Of a DNA stretch of 64,000 bases, positions 49,958-62,500 are shown one piece after another. Under the pieces are notes generated by a model. That model had not been told where the DNA came from. It saw only the letters and a list, made by a program, of their open reading frames with translations, and did not search any database. Each line of letters starts with the position of its first letter. Position 1 is the first letter of the stretch. The position numbers and the translations under genes were made by a program. Origin of the DNA: Owenia fusiformis (Eukaryota; Annelida; Polychaeta; Sabellida; Oweniidae); assembly GCA_903813345.2 (NCBI GenBank), contig CAIIXF020000001.1, positions 31,237,915-31,301,914 of the forward strand. Direction: 5' to 3'.

Positions 49958-50935
49958 CAGGTGACCCAAAATGAATGCAACCCATAAATGTGCTTGTAAT
50001 TTCTATAACCAATAAAATAAATGCTTCATTTTTCATTCATGTCAAGCTAAGGTAATAAAAAATAATTCCTAAAAGTGTAGCTTCTGCCTTTCTGTCTGTC
50101 TTTTTAAGGCCTTCAAAAAACGTGATAAGATCATCTCGAAGTCGTAGGGACTCCTGGATGAAGTGGGCGAAGTTGTCAATTTCGCATACACACTACTCTT
50201 TTGGGATAGCTCTGATCTTTGCAGTGCTATCTGTTTTCAGGTGTCTGATTGTCTTTGCATGGTTTTCATAAACAACCGTGAAGGTAGAAATCTGGTGCTT
50301 TTAAGTCGTGTGAGTTTGGGGCCCAGAGTACAGTCACATCTATTGATCAGTCCATCAAATCTTGTGTGGTAATGAGGAAGTTTTGGATAGCTTTAGGGAA
50401 ACCTTGGGGCATCACCAATGAAGAACAATGGTTCCAACAGAACAAGGCCATTGGCCACCCAATACATTACAAACCAATAGTTGGAGTGGCTACAGCAACT
50501 GTTTGAGAATCGACTGATGAGATGTGACCGCTTGTAGGCCCAAATTTAATGCCCCAGATTTCTATCTGTGGGCTTACTTGAAGAACCATTGTTTTTGATA
50601 ATCTCCCCCAGAAAATCAGACAACCCACAACAGAAATCAATCAAATTGCAAAGATCAGAACTATCCTAAGAGAGTAGTGTGTCCGTGAAGTTGACAACAA
50701 TTCGTGCACCGCATTCAGGAATGCCTGCGAGTACGATGTCGAAGTGGTCAAACAGGCCATATTAAGACTGACAGACCATTTGATTGGCAGGACCCAAACT
50801 TATGGGACTTATTTGTTTTCACCTCAGCTTGATCGGAGTGATAAATGAAGCATTTACTGTATTTTATTGAATCTGATCATATTGGTTATAGAAATTAAAA
50901 GCACATTTATGGGTTGCATTTATTTTGGGTCACCC
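49958..50935 (+). mobile_element. Degenerate mariner-type transposon
   Basis: Inverted ends of about 50 bp: CAGGTGACCCAAAATGAATG at the left and CATTTATTTTGGGTCACC at the right. The plus strand carries transposase pieces: WFQQNKAIGHPI near 50430, where the usual catalytic QQD has become QQN, and APDFYLWAYLKN near 50555, the block at the third catalytic position. Stops separate them. It lies about 0.4 kb upstream of the CCNB1IP1 coding start, probably in its 5' UTR intron or promoter. Confidence 0.82.
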
Positions 50936-50989
50936 AAAAGTGACCCAATATTTAGAGATATATATTTTTATTGATCCGAATCACAAATG

Positions 50990-52145
50990 GTCTGAATTCC
51001 AATGGTTCAAAATGGTCCAGATCCTAATCATCCAAATCCAAATCGTCTGAATCTAATTGGTCGGAATCACAATAGTCAGAATCCCATTGGCTTGAATCCA
51101 AATTGCCCGAATCCCAATGGTCCGAATCCCAATTGTTTGAAAACCAATGGTCCAAATTCCAATCGTCAGAATCCAATTGGTTCGAATCCCAATGGTCCAA
51201 TCGTGTCGTCCACATCAAAATCGTCGGAATCCCATTGGTCGGAATCCCAATAGCCTAGTCCGAATCCTATTCAGTTTGGATCCCAATTGCATGAATCCCA
51301 CCCAAGTAAAAAAGAAATCTAATATACTACTTAGACTAATACATCACCAATACACCATGAAAAGTGATTTAGTCAAGTGGTTCATAAGATATGTATTAAA
51401 ACTGGCAATACTCAACTAATAAACCACTGTAAGGTCTTTTAGGTGGAGTGGTTTCTTAGTTGTGTATTAAACTGATCCTTGATTTAGAATGAGAAACCCC
51501 TTTTAAAAGGCGGAAATAGTTAAAATGTGAGTGAATTAATTCTCCAGTGAAATGTAGCATTACAACCAGAGAGGTGACTGGACTTTATTGAATCTTGCTC
51601 AGCATATTTATACATTTAACGCCTACATTTAAAGGTATGTAGAAGATGGACATGTTGAATCTTATTCATAATTTCTTACTGAATTTAGCACTATTGAGAT
51701 TTTGTACCTTATGGAATTCCGAGATTTCAGGAGTGATTTGTTAGTAGTCTATTAGACTAGTAGTGGTGTATTAGTGGTGTATTAGAGTTCAGGAAGTGAT
51801 GTATTAGTGGTCTATTAGTAATACTTGAGACTTCAGGAGTGATCTATTAGAAGTGTATTACATGCTCTCTGATTGGTCAATAATTTTTATCTCATTTGCA
51901 TGGTAATTTTTTCAACTAGGTAATAAACCACCTGTTAAGTCAACATGGTCAATGGCAAAAAGTGATCTGTTAACGAAAATGACCACTAACAAATCACTAA
52001 TAGATCCCCGAATAGATCATGTTCTACTAGTTGAGTATTAGTAGTCTATTAGTGGTTTATTAGACTAGAGTGGTATGGCAAGCTGTTTTTTCCACTTGGG
52101 CAATGGTCCGAATCCATTTTCAGTTTCAAATCAACGAAATTGAGA
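50990..52145. repeat. ~15-bp tandem array (AATCCCAATGGTCCG) split by an insertion
   Basis: About 18 copies of a 15-bp unit run from 50990 to 51300. After the interruption at 51301-52100, one more copy (CAATGGTCCGAATCC) follows, so the array predates the insertion. An open frame encodes an Asn/Pro-rich repeat peptide, but its mirror frame is also open, as expected for a multiple-of-3 repeat. Confidence 0.8.
51301..52100. mobile_element. 800-bp element with CCCAAGT inverted ends
   Basis: Ends CCCAAGTAAAAAAG (left) and TTTTTTCCACTTGGG (right) are inverted. The interior has TATTAGTGGT words in both orientations. No coding capacity. Inserted in the 15-bp array. Confidence 0.7.
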
Positions 52146-52887
52146 CCATTGTAACGTTATTCTGAACAATGGCCCGCACAGAGTTATTAAGGGTTGATTG
52201 AGTCGAGGTTTGCTTTAATGACTTCTTTTTAATCTAGACGACTTCATGTGATGCGCCGACACCCAAATGGAGCCCAATGGTGTGTCCTGCTCACCGTGAC
52301 TGTGTGCTCGCTGAGTTCGAAATGTCAGTGAAATTCAAAGCAATGTCCCATTGCGCAGCGTCGATGTATACATTCTAGAGTGGGAAAATAAAATGCTAGA
52401 TCTAAATGACAAAAAAATATTCAGAAATCGACATACCTATTAACAGTTGGTAATTGGTATATGAATAAATGATGCTGTTAGACTAATTTATTTCATCTAC
52501 TTATTGGAATTCAAAAATGGCGCAATGGCAGACGACCCATGACAAGGCTAATATCTTGTAATATTTCTGTGTGACATTTCTATTTCTATAGCCTGACAAC
52601 TGCACAGTGAATTTTTATACAATCATATAGTTCTTTGCAATTTTGAATTCTAAAAGGGGAAAGAATTTAATTCTTTGATTCAATATATATTAGTATTTTT
52701 CGAGGGGGTGTTTGATTTGTGTCATGTTGCACATAATACTTCCGGTTGAATATTTTCGATTTGTATCACTGTTTTTCGCAAATTGAACGCAACATCAAGG
52801 TAAGCTGTGATGTGTACATTTCATATCTTGTAGAAACATCATATGTGGTAATTTAGTTAAAATATATCATTTGTACCATAGGAGAAT

Positions 52888-54002
52888 CAGCTTGGGAACA
52901 CCTAAATAGGAGTGACTTATATAGACAAATGTTGAACACCTTCCTTCAAATGTGGACACCTTGGTCCAAAACTGAACACCTTGGTCAAAATATCGGACAC
53001 CTCAATTTTTTCCCCCTCACTAACGTTCGCATTTAAAACTCCGTAAAGGGGGGTAGGTACAAAAGAATTGAAGCAAATGTGTGACATATACGGAGCAGGC
53101 CTGTCAACTGTCCCGTGACTATTTGTCACGCATTTGCTGAAGAATTTGAAGTCACGCCAATTATGTTTGCGTGACAGAAAATGTCACGCAAATACGCATT
53201 TTACCTGGTAATTGTCAAGCAAAAATATTTCTGTAGAAAAATTTCTAAAAAAGTTTGTCGACACAGCAAAAATACGAACGCCGAAAAAAAACGTACGCAT
53301 TCCGTTCGGAATTTTCACGCGAATTACATATATGTCACGCATTCCGTTCGAAATTTTCAAGTATGCTGTATTTTATTTCATCGATCAAAAAGTGTTCATC
53401 AAAATAAATGAGCAATTACGAGCCTCGTTACAAGACCCATACATACAGGCAAGTACATTGCTCGAAAGTTACGAGCCATTACGTCCTTGTTACAGGCATC
53501 GCACAGGCAGGCTGTCCAACTGTCCCGCAATTTGCGTATTTGTCACGCATTTGCTGGAAAATTTGAAGTCACGCCAGTTTTTTTTGCATGACAGAGTATG
53601 TCACGCAAATACGCATTTTACCTGATTATTGTCCAGCAAAAACATTCCTGTAGGAAAAATTTTCTAAAATGATCGGCAATACACCAAAAAACCGAACGAC
53701 GAAAAAAACGAACACATTTCATATGTTACGAGGCTCGAAAATTACAAGCTATTACGACACTCATAACAAGGCCCGTGCGAGGTTGTACAGGGCTTTTTGA
53801 CTCAATGAGCTCCGTTCCGTACAGGCTTGTACAAGGTCTGATGTAATTTGCCTGTGTACAGAAATATTTTTGCTTGCCAATTATAAGGTAAAATGCATAT
53901 TTGTGTGACATATTCTGTCACACAAAAAAATCTGGCGTGACTGTAATATCTTCAGCAAATGAGTGACAAATACGCAAATTGCGGGACAGTTGGACGGCCT
54001 GC
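52888..54002. repeat. Dispersed 'TGTCACGCA' element, copy 3, rearranged and nested
   Basis: 52888-53090 matches the GAACACCTT half of the element. 53096-54002 begins GCAGGCCTGTCAACTGTCCCG and ends GGGACAGTTGGACGGCCTGC, so it is bounded by inverted copies of the GTCACGC half. Between them (about 53400-53866) lies sequence of the family also seen at 289-600. Confidence 0.65.
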
Positions 54003-54072
54003 TAAAGCCTATACATGTATGTTATTATACAGATCACTTATTATGTTCTTCATTCAGGATCTTAAATTGCAG

Positions 54073-55530
54073 TACTGGATATTCAAAATACTTTTCAGGA
54101 GAAAAATGGTACTGTTACAAGGTGTGCCAGGACCATAGTGCAAGTGACGGTGTACAAGAGTACAATGTTGTGCCCAGACATTCAGGATTTCAGGAGCCTT
54201 TTTGATGTTTGACATGGCTCATAAAATGGCTGAAAGGTAATTGAGGTTCCTCAATAATCCTTCCTCTCAGGGTTAGATGATGAAACATAAATGTAATGTT
54301 ACTAAAATTCCGGAAAACAATGAACAACGCTCCTTGGTAGCAATTTTGAAAAATAATATTTCACTATTTATATAACTTATAAACTAAATATGAAATAAAG
54401 GGATTTAACTTAATACGAATATCTTTATGTAGCTTATTCATATTGTTACATGTGTAGAACCAACAATGGGCCAGGCCAGTCAAACCTGTAAAGTGGAACA
54501 CCTCCCTGGTAGATACTCTTTTGGAGGAACCAAATGTGTTCCACTTAGACAGGTTTTACTGGACTCCATTCTGAAAAGTTTACTGCAAATAAATTATTCC
54601 GTTATATTATTTTATAATATTCTTCAATGTAATTCTACTTTTATTTTATAATTGTGATGATGATTTCTTTAAACAATATTTTATCATATACAGGTGCCAA
54701 TGGTATCCTGCCACCAAGACAAAATCATGAAGTGATTTGGAACTGAACTGCTAATCTCTCTGGGAAAGAGGATTCCAACCTGGCCTTAGACCATGTGTGT
54801 GAGTTTCAAGTTGCTATTACAAAAGGTAATTGTTGGTTCCATTTATAGAAATAAGTTTCAGTAGTATCATTGCCTCTTGTTTGCCATTTTGAATTCAGTG
54901 GCAATCTTCCTTCTTGAAAATTCCTGCGGGATGAACATATAAAGTATTTGAGCTATCAAAGATTACATTTTTAAACAACAAATGGCGGCCGTTTTAAGGA
55001 CAGCCATCTTAAAAATTCATTCTTGAGCACAGCTTTTTCTGCCTAAGGCATCAAGTATATAAAATTTGAACCAAATCCAATGATATTTGCTCAATTCCAG
55101 AAGTTTCTCTATGTACAAAAGAAAAATCAACAAAAAGATTCCTCCATTATTAGGACATACTGAAATTCAAAATTATGCATGTTCATTTCCTGGTCACTTT
55201 ATGAATACATCAATGATGATATCAGTGTCATGTAACAATGTTTTTTCTACTTTAGAAGGTCCAAAGTGGGGTCATTGTCTGCTGAGCCACCAGGTTGATC
55301 GCGTTTACCACCTAGTTGGGTTAACTGGTCAATGGGTAAACAACTTGACAAGAGCAGCTGCAAGGTTTACACTCATCAAAGTCAAACAAACAGAAAACTG
55401 AGAAAGATGTTTTAACATTTATAACAACATTCAAGCCTGACAAACTGTTCGATAAGGTACCAGGACCTGTACATCCTTCATTCAGAACATTGAAACATGA
55501 ACTTAAACTGAAGGCACATACACACTGAAA
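54073..55530 (+). pseudogene. Decayed DUF6589-like (transposon-associated) gene
   Basis: Three exon-like blocks follow AG acceptors: 54073-54235, 54694-54825 (GT donor) and 55256-55530. Blocks two and three join in frame across their splice sites: PPRQNHEVIWN, then LALDHVCEFQVAITKEGPKWGH. Damage is clear: an in-frame TGA at 54744-54746; in block one the frame breaks at a T-run near 54210; in block three it stops at 55401 while a neighbouring frame continues with DVLTFITTFKPDKLFDKVPG and HPSF. The LFDKVPGRxHxxFP-type ending and the NHE..WN motif recall proteins annotated DUF6589 in marine invertebrates, often in many copies. Assignment is from memory; function unknown. Confidence 0.5.
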
Positions 55531-56434
55531 TACAGATGTAATTTGGACGCTGAGGTTATGAGAGCTTTGTACCTATTTCGGTGAAAAAGTTACTTGATAC
55601 AAGGCCATGTGTCAATGGATCCTACACAATAAATAACTCTCAATACTCCCCAATATCATTTGCATGATAGAAAAACCGGGGAAAGAACCCTACCAGGCCT
55701 CGGTGTATTCATCTGCCATTCATAAGTTGATTGAACCACACTTTTTTGATGTTTACTATTTCATAAATAAGTTTTTCATGTTTTTAAGTTTGTGAGATTT
55801 TCACACTCATATATTGCTGGAGCAGATCAATGAATTGATATCAAAATTTAAAATATACAACATAAGTTTGAAATATATCTTTATCGAGAGAGAGTTCCCT
55901 TTTCGGGAATGGAACTGGGATGAATACAGCCATCTTTTTATGGCCTCTTCACATTAATGGTTGTACAACTAAGTAAGCCTCCTAGTGTTTCAGATCTCTC
56001 TGCCCTTCCTACTTCTGGCAAATAGTCTATGGCTATTGGCTAGTTTTGGAAGGTTCCACTGACAAAATGTCACCACCTTTCGAAGGTCATTGAAGGTCAA
56101 AGCTCATTTCTAAAGTCAAATTTGAATTTTCGAGAACTTTTAGATGATTTAAAAAAATAATTTGATTGATTCGAAGCAAGTTGCAAAAATACCTTTTTGA
56201 CCTTTTTTGACCTTGAGAAGGACATTGAAGGTCAAATCTTATGTCAGATTTGAACTTCTGAGAACTTGTAGACATTTTGCATGTTAATGTCTTGTTCAAT
56301 TATTTTATGAGTACAAGTTGAAAAAGGTTCAATTCAATATTATGCATCAATTTGTATTGCTTCCTATGGATAGTCAACCTTATCCTATTGTAATTGTTTG
56401 ATGTATTGACCTTTTATTGAAATTGTAACTTTTC
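55531..56434. other. Non-coding stretch, nothing recognised
   Basis: AT-rich, no exon with conserved coding sequence. The phrase GACCTTGA..AAGGTCA recurs near 56070-56240, giving a short imperfect local repeat. Confidence 0.5.
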
Positions 56435-56911
56435 GGCTTTGTATTAAAAACCTCCTACCTCATACCCACCTACCCACGTACGTGGGACATGATACAGTCT
56501 TTGAAGGGTTCAATTTTAAAGATCTTAGTTTATTAAATCTTATTTTATGATGAATTATAGATGCATTTGTAACGACCCTTGATAGCAATTGTTGCTACTA
56601 CATCCCAGCTGGGTTCGATTCCCATTCAGGGCATCGAATTTAGCACACTTTCTTTCAATCTGGCTTGTTGGACCTATGCTCGCGGTTGTTAGTTATTTAT
56701 TCCCCTGGGGCGCCCCCGGGTCATTACACATTAAAATGCATCCATATGCCTTTATTTGTGGATCTGTCATCTGTCTAGTCATAAAATAAAGACAGAATTG
56801 CAGAAATGGTAATAATTTGAGATTTAATAATCTTTAAAATTGAACCCTCAATGACTGTATCATGTTCCACGTAGGTGGGTATGAGGTAGGAGGTTTTTTA
56901 TACAAAGTCTG
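56435..56911. mobile_element. Inverted-repeat element containing a nested SINE
   Basis: The left arm begins GGCTTTGTATTAAAAACCTCC; the right arm ends GGAGGTTTTTTATACAAAGTC. Pairing continues over ACCCACCTACGTGG and TTCAATTTTAAAGAT. ACTTTTC flanks both sides (56428-56434, 56912-56918). The centre holds the SINE-like segment at 56565-56790. Confidence 0.75.
56565..56790 (+). mobile_element. tRNA-derived SINE
   Basis: Contains a good RNA polymerase III B box, GGTTCGATTCC (56612-56622), preceded by an A-box-like TAGCAATTGTTG about 30 bases upstream. No cloverleaf is intact. It ends in an A-rich ATAAAATAAAG tail. It sits in the middle of an inverted-repeat element. Confidence 0.6.
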
Positions 56912-56919
56912 ACTTTTCA

Positions 56920-58900
56920 CTAAAATAGACATTTTGAAATCAAAATAGACAAGTCTAGAGGTTTTACTGTGTATGAATATATATGTGAGTAATTCCCATT
57001 CATTTATCAGGAACAACTGGCACTTTCATTGGTCATAGTTGCTGACAATACAAGCAAACAGGCCTTGGTTAGAAATTTTTAAGATTTCCAATGTCCCTGT
57101 ATGTTGATCGGAATGTGCTTCCCTTGTCATGTGTAAAATAAACTTGAATTACATATGTGAATCATTTAATGTGGTAGGAAAAATATGATTGTGTACAGTA
57201 AATCCTATCTATTGGATAGTGCCTATGTTATTTGTTTCTATGAGTTTAATATATTTAAAATAAAACTTTGAAATTAAAAATATGTTCAGTTTTTGTTAAC
57301 AAGAAGAATTTAAAACATCTTTTATCATATCGAGTCTTTTGATTTATGCATCGATCCTTCTTAAGATGGGCTTCCAAGAGAAGGGTATCTCACCAATGAA
57401 GCTCATTGGCAATTATTCCCTGTACTAACCAAGTCTCAGTTACATGGGCCTAACATCAACATGAACACACACTGCTTCCTGGTAGGTGTCAGATTTCTGA
57501 ATAAATTCTGAGGTCCCTCTCTAAACTCTCATCCTGCTGCTGCATCAAGGATTTCAATGGTGAGAGTGATGTGTTTAATTCCATGGTAGAATATGTTAAG
57601 TGGTAATGATGGTATGATGAATGGTAATATTTCCTATATTCTGTTGGTAATACTCCTATTGTTGATTGTTTATTTATGTTCACCAGAACCAGAAGTGGTG
57701 ACATAGTCTCAAACCTTTTTGTGTGAAGGTGTTTGTGATGTTAATGCCTTTTTATATTGGTAAAATGGATTTCATATTGTTTACATTTCAAATAATAATT
57801 TTAGAGCATAATTATCATTACTTATTGGACACCCTGTAGCAGTAGTTCAAGGTCACATGTCTAAGCAAGTGGTAATTTATACATTTTCCCCTTTCTGGAC
57901 AAAGATCTGCAAAGATGAGGTAATTGTATGTTGCACTAATTTTGAACTTGGAAAGTCCTTCAAATGAATGTAATATATTGATTCTTCAGAAGGATATTCC
58001 TTGCGAGTCCATTTCTCTCAATATGGTTCCTATAACCATTTTTATACTCTCCATATTTAGCAAAACATGGGGAAAAGTATTGATATTGTCAAAATTGATC
58101 ATTTAAAATCAAGTGATCATTCGAAGTGGGCTGCCATCTGAACAAGTATTAAGTTTGCATATAGCAATAAGGTTAGAAGATATATATGAAGCACATCTTA
58201 AAATATAGCAGCCTATTGTAATGATCAACTTTGACCATATTCAAACATTTCCCTATGTTTTGCTAAATATGGATAGTACATAGAGGTTATTTAATGGGAG
58301 GCATGGAATATGAATTTTATTTTTGAGAGAAAATATGATATTGGCCGAGAGTAATATCATATTGACTGAGGGTAACAGCTGGATTGTCAATATATCTTCT
58401 GATATTTATTTCCATCTCCTCTGTTGTGTACCGAGACTTGCTTAACGAAAACCATGAACATCGAGAGAAATCCCTAGGAATAGTTTTAATACGGGATCTG
58501 ATTCAGGATTTTTTGAATATCAGTTGTATTCCCTATTTATTTCAAGGAAAACATGTTATGGAATAAAAATGGTTATACATGTAGCTACCATATCAAGAGT
58601 GAAATGGGCTTACAAGGAATATCACTTTAATTCAAGAGTTACAGGTATATACTTAGTAGACCTGTGCCACCTTTTCACCTTCAACAATGAGCACAGGTTT
58701 CAAAACTTGTATGACTGCTCTCCTGTCTGATGACTTCTCCTTTTCAGAATATTGATTGACATGGCTGGAGATGGGATCATCTTGTGTAGAATGTGTACAA
58801 AATCAGCTATTTACTTCAAATTTTTCAATTAATGTATCAAAGAGGAGTTACTTATTTGTCTGCTTATTGTGAAAAATGTTTAATAGAGGGTGTTATGTCT
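56920..58900. other. Non-coding stretch, nothing recognised
   Basis: AT-rich sequence with short frames lacking recognisable domains. A GTGGTGACATAGTCTCAAA phrase near 57694 resembles one in CACHD1 intron 4 near 27651, so some dispersed repeat is present. Confidence 0.45.
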
Positions 58901-58914
58901 ATTGTCATGAATAG

Positions 58915-59540
58915 GGATATACATCTGATTTTTGTCCTCAGTAATAAGGGGATGTTCCATCTGATTTTTTTTATCTTCCATAATAAAGGAATGTTACATC
59001 TGATTTTTATCCTTGATAATAAAGGGATGTTCCATCTGATTTTTGTCTTTCATAATAAAGGGATGTTACATCTGATTTTTGTCCTCGATATTAAAGGGAT
59101 GTTCCATCTGATTTTTGTCTTTCATAATAAAGGGATGTTACATCAGATTTTTGTCCTTGATAATATAGGGATGTTACATCTGTTTTTGTCTGAGATAATC
59201 AAGCGATTTGAATTTTGACATTTGAATTTTGTGAAAAGTATTACATATAATTTGTGTCATTGATAAGAGAGGGGTGTTACATCAGATTTTCTCATTGATT
59301 ATAAAGGGTTGTTATACCTGCCATAGAGAATAGAGGGGTGTTACATCTGATTTTCCCATCAATAATAGAGGGATATCATATGCCATAGATTAAAGAGGGG
59401 TGTTACCTCCAATTTTAAGAGGTTTTCTTTATCTGACCTTTTCATAGAAAATAGGTGTTACATGATCTGACTATCTCATAAATAAGAGGGGTTACATCTG
59501 ATTTTGTCAGAGATAATAGAGGGGTGTTACACAGTTTCAT
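58915..59540. repeat. ~31-bp minisatellite
   Basis: Regular copies of AAAGGGATGTTMCATCTGAT plus TTTTGTC and a short variable spacer from 58915 to about 59185; alternate copies share TTACATC or TTCCATC, giving a higher-order period near 62 bp. Copies then degrade to about 59540 (GAGGGGTGTTACATCTGATTT). A 141-residue frame runs through it (HNKGMLHLIF repeats) but is best explained by the repeat. Confidence 0.88.
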
Positions 59541-62500
59541 GCAACACTCAAGTATCTTAATGATTGAACTTGTCTCAAGGCCAGAGGAAATGAATGAAAA
59601 AGAGTATTTTGTTTTCATTAAGAGCTATTCATTTCTTTGATAATGTGATTGTTTTTGCTTTGTTGAGATAAATCAAAACATACCACAATGTAGTATGTAC
59701 CTTGAAACACTAAGCAAATTAACAATATTGAGGCTTTTACTCTGGCATTGAGACACTGATGTAGTCAGAGGAGGTTATGAACATCCAGCAAATTGCTACG
59801 TCAAAGGATCATGGGCTTGCGAACCCTCTGTGTAGCTCTATCTGTTGGATTTTCATCTCCCTGGAGTTCTAGATGTAGTGGATGGAAAAGCAATACGGTC
59901 TACTCTACAGCACCATGCCCCTGTAGTATGGGATATACAGTATAAGACAGTAAAACAGACTAGTGCGTGAAATAAAGCAGAGAACAATAGCAGTAGTATA
60001 CAGTTCCATTCATATGCATGTTTAATATCATAGTTTATACATTACACATTGATTAGTTAGTACGAGTAGTATAAGTATAGTATTGGAGTAAATAAAGTGT
60101 ATAGAGAACTGAAGAATGGTGTCTAACAGTACATAGAACAGTAGTACACAGGTTGACACTAGATATAATAGAACTAATCCAACACACACTGTGTACCACC
60201 AGACTCAATAGTGCTAGAAATACTCATGTGCTTTGAGTATAGATACTCAATGTAAGACTCGAGCATTCTAGAAATGATCGTGTGGCTCGGGTATGATACT
60301 CAAACTTTGACTCAAAGTGATCAAAGTTGTATGTGTAATCAAACAAGACAACTCAAAGAAAATGAGTTGATATCCTCGAAAAAGTACTCAAGAGAGTTAA
60401 GTGAGTCTATTGGTACTCAAGATGCACAGATTGGGTTCTTGTACTGAAAACTAAACCAATAAGGCAGCAGTGGTTATGAGTGTGCAAAGATATGGAGAAT
60501 ACAATATCTACAGTATATGGCCAGATGTATATGTAGTCTGCTGTGCTTATATACCACCCTGTGGTCTATACACGCACAGCCACGCCCATATATGTCATAT
60601 TAATAAGCATAACAACCAATTCATACCATATAAGGGAGAACATAAGTTTCAACTTGTAAAAACTGTATTAAAATCAATCAATCTAAAATCAAAATCATAA
60701 TCATGAACTTTTGGCATCAATCACTAAATTGTATATGTGAGAAGTTTCTCTTCATTCAGCATGTATTTCTGCTAATGGAATAGGATTTTACTGTAGAATC
60801 CTATGTTCTCTCTTTGTTGGCTTCTAAACACACAAAAAGGTAGTTATAGTACAGTATAATAATGGTCAAGTAGTTGCCATGGTATATATGAAAATAAAGA
60901 TTTGCAGATATACTTTATCTAACTATACAGAATAGTTTTCTTATATATATAGTATATTACAGATTTTAGATCAGATATGAAAAGCTGTCAAGATTGTGTT
61001 TTCCTTCCCGTTTTTGTTCAAACACCAAGACTAAGACAATTAATCTCATTTTATTACAAAAATGGTTTTAATAATATCTCTGTTTTTCTGCTGATTACAG
61101 CTTATAAATCACCATTTCTCTTAAAAATGACATCTCTTTTATACCAGTCAGTGTCTTATAATAACAATAATAACAACACTCTGCTGTAGCTTTGGGATAC
61201 AATAACTGCGAATCCTCAAAAGAGGATAGATATACAGTTCTTTGAATAAATAAAAATGAGTATACGCTGTATTCTTCTTTATATCAATAAAAAGCTACAA
61301 AATTTGTTGCTTTGTTCCCTTTTAATGAACTAGGCACATGATGTCCCCCAATAGGTGGCTGTATACATAGTGTACAAACCACCAAACAGGGGGCTCTCAG
61401 ATCTGGGATACCGGGTAAATAACATGACAGTCCAGATTTCAGCTAGCTCGCTGAACAATGGGATATCTAACACATACAATGTCTAATCAGTTGAAATAAC
61501 ACAACTGGAATGGAGAAAAAAAAATATGATCTATATAACAGTATATATGCACAGTGGATGGTCTAGTAACCAAAAACACAAGTTTGCTCTCAGTATATCT
61601 ATTATATCAGAGCACTATGTACAAAAGGGTGTGGCAGGTGGTACTGCAACAAGGGAACAACAGTATGCAGGAGACTATATAGATTTATATCAGAATATAC
61701 ACATACATATGCATTCTATTATACCCTTGTGTTGTAGAACCACCTCAAATTAATTTGGGAAAATACATTTAAATTTGGTACTTGCTGAATTCATTAAAAC
61801 AATTAATTTGAAAACAACCCAATTGAATGAACTTTAAAATGCAACAAAGTATAACAAGGTAAATCACTGAGTAATATAACAAAGATCACCTAAAGGGTGA
61901 CAAATGCCAAACCACTGCACTCTTGGATTGATTAATCTTGGATTTCAATACTAATAATTACAAAGTACCATATCTCTAGTACAAAGCGCTTCTTCTCTTC
62001 CATTTAGAACATTCCACCATAAAATAGCATTGTTTAGTCCAATCCACTCACACCATCTGCTCAGAAAATCATTTATAAATTTAATAAAATCATATCTTGG
62101 TATCTGTTTACATATCTTTATAGTTGATCTGTATTCAAAGTCACATTTCATGAAACAAGTCACATGAAACAGGTGGTGTATTTGTAGTGGCCTAGACTAA
62201 ACTGGGCAAATCTAATTGATGATTGACTTTTTGCGAGTTTTAGTTTCAGATCAATTTGTCCTGTCATGGAAAATAACATCAAATTACCTGAATAAAGAAA
62301 ACATATACAGTACATGATTTATGAGACAATACAAATTTTAAAAATCATTCTTACTTTGGCATAAGCGCAAGACAAGACACTTGTTACTTCACTAACCTTC
62401 AAGTTCAACATACCGAACGAGAAACTCAACTATTTTATCTAATAGTAGATCAGATATAAAGTATTGTATACTAATAAACTTGCAATTGTTTATGTTATAA

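Noticed and set aside
51002-51253. Asn/Pro-rich open frame
   Set aside because: It arises from a 15-bp repeat that leaves several frames open on both strands.
52700-52800. First exon of an extra gene (donor at 52800)
   Set aside because: A donor-like AAG/GTAAGC exists, but no downstream exon could be linked to it in phase or by similarity.
54744-54746. In-frame TGA as a possible selenocysteine codon
   Set aside because: The same gene also has apparent frameshifts on both sides of it, so decay is the simpler explanation. No selenocysteine insertion hairpin was identified.
56600-56650. Functional tRNA gene
   Set aside because: A B box is present, but no acceptor stem or cloverleaf can be drawn; it is better read as a SINE head.
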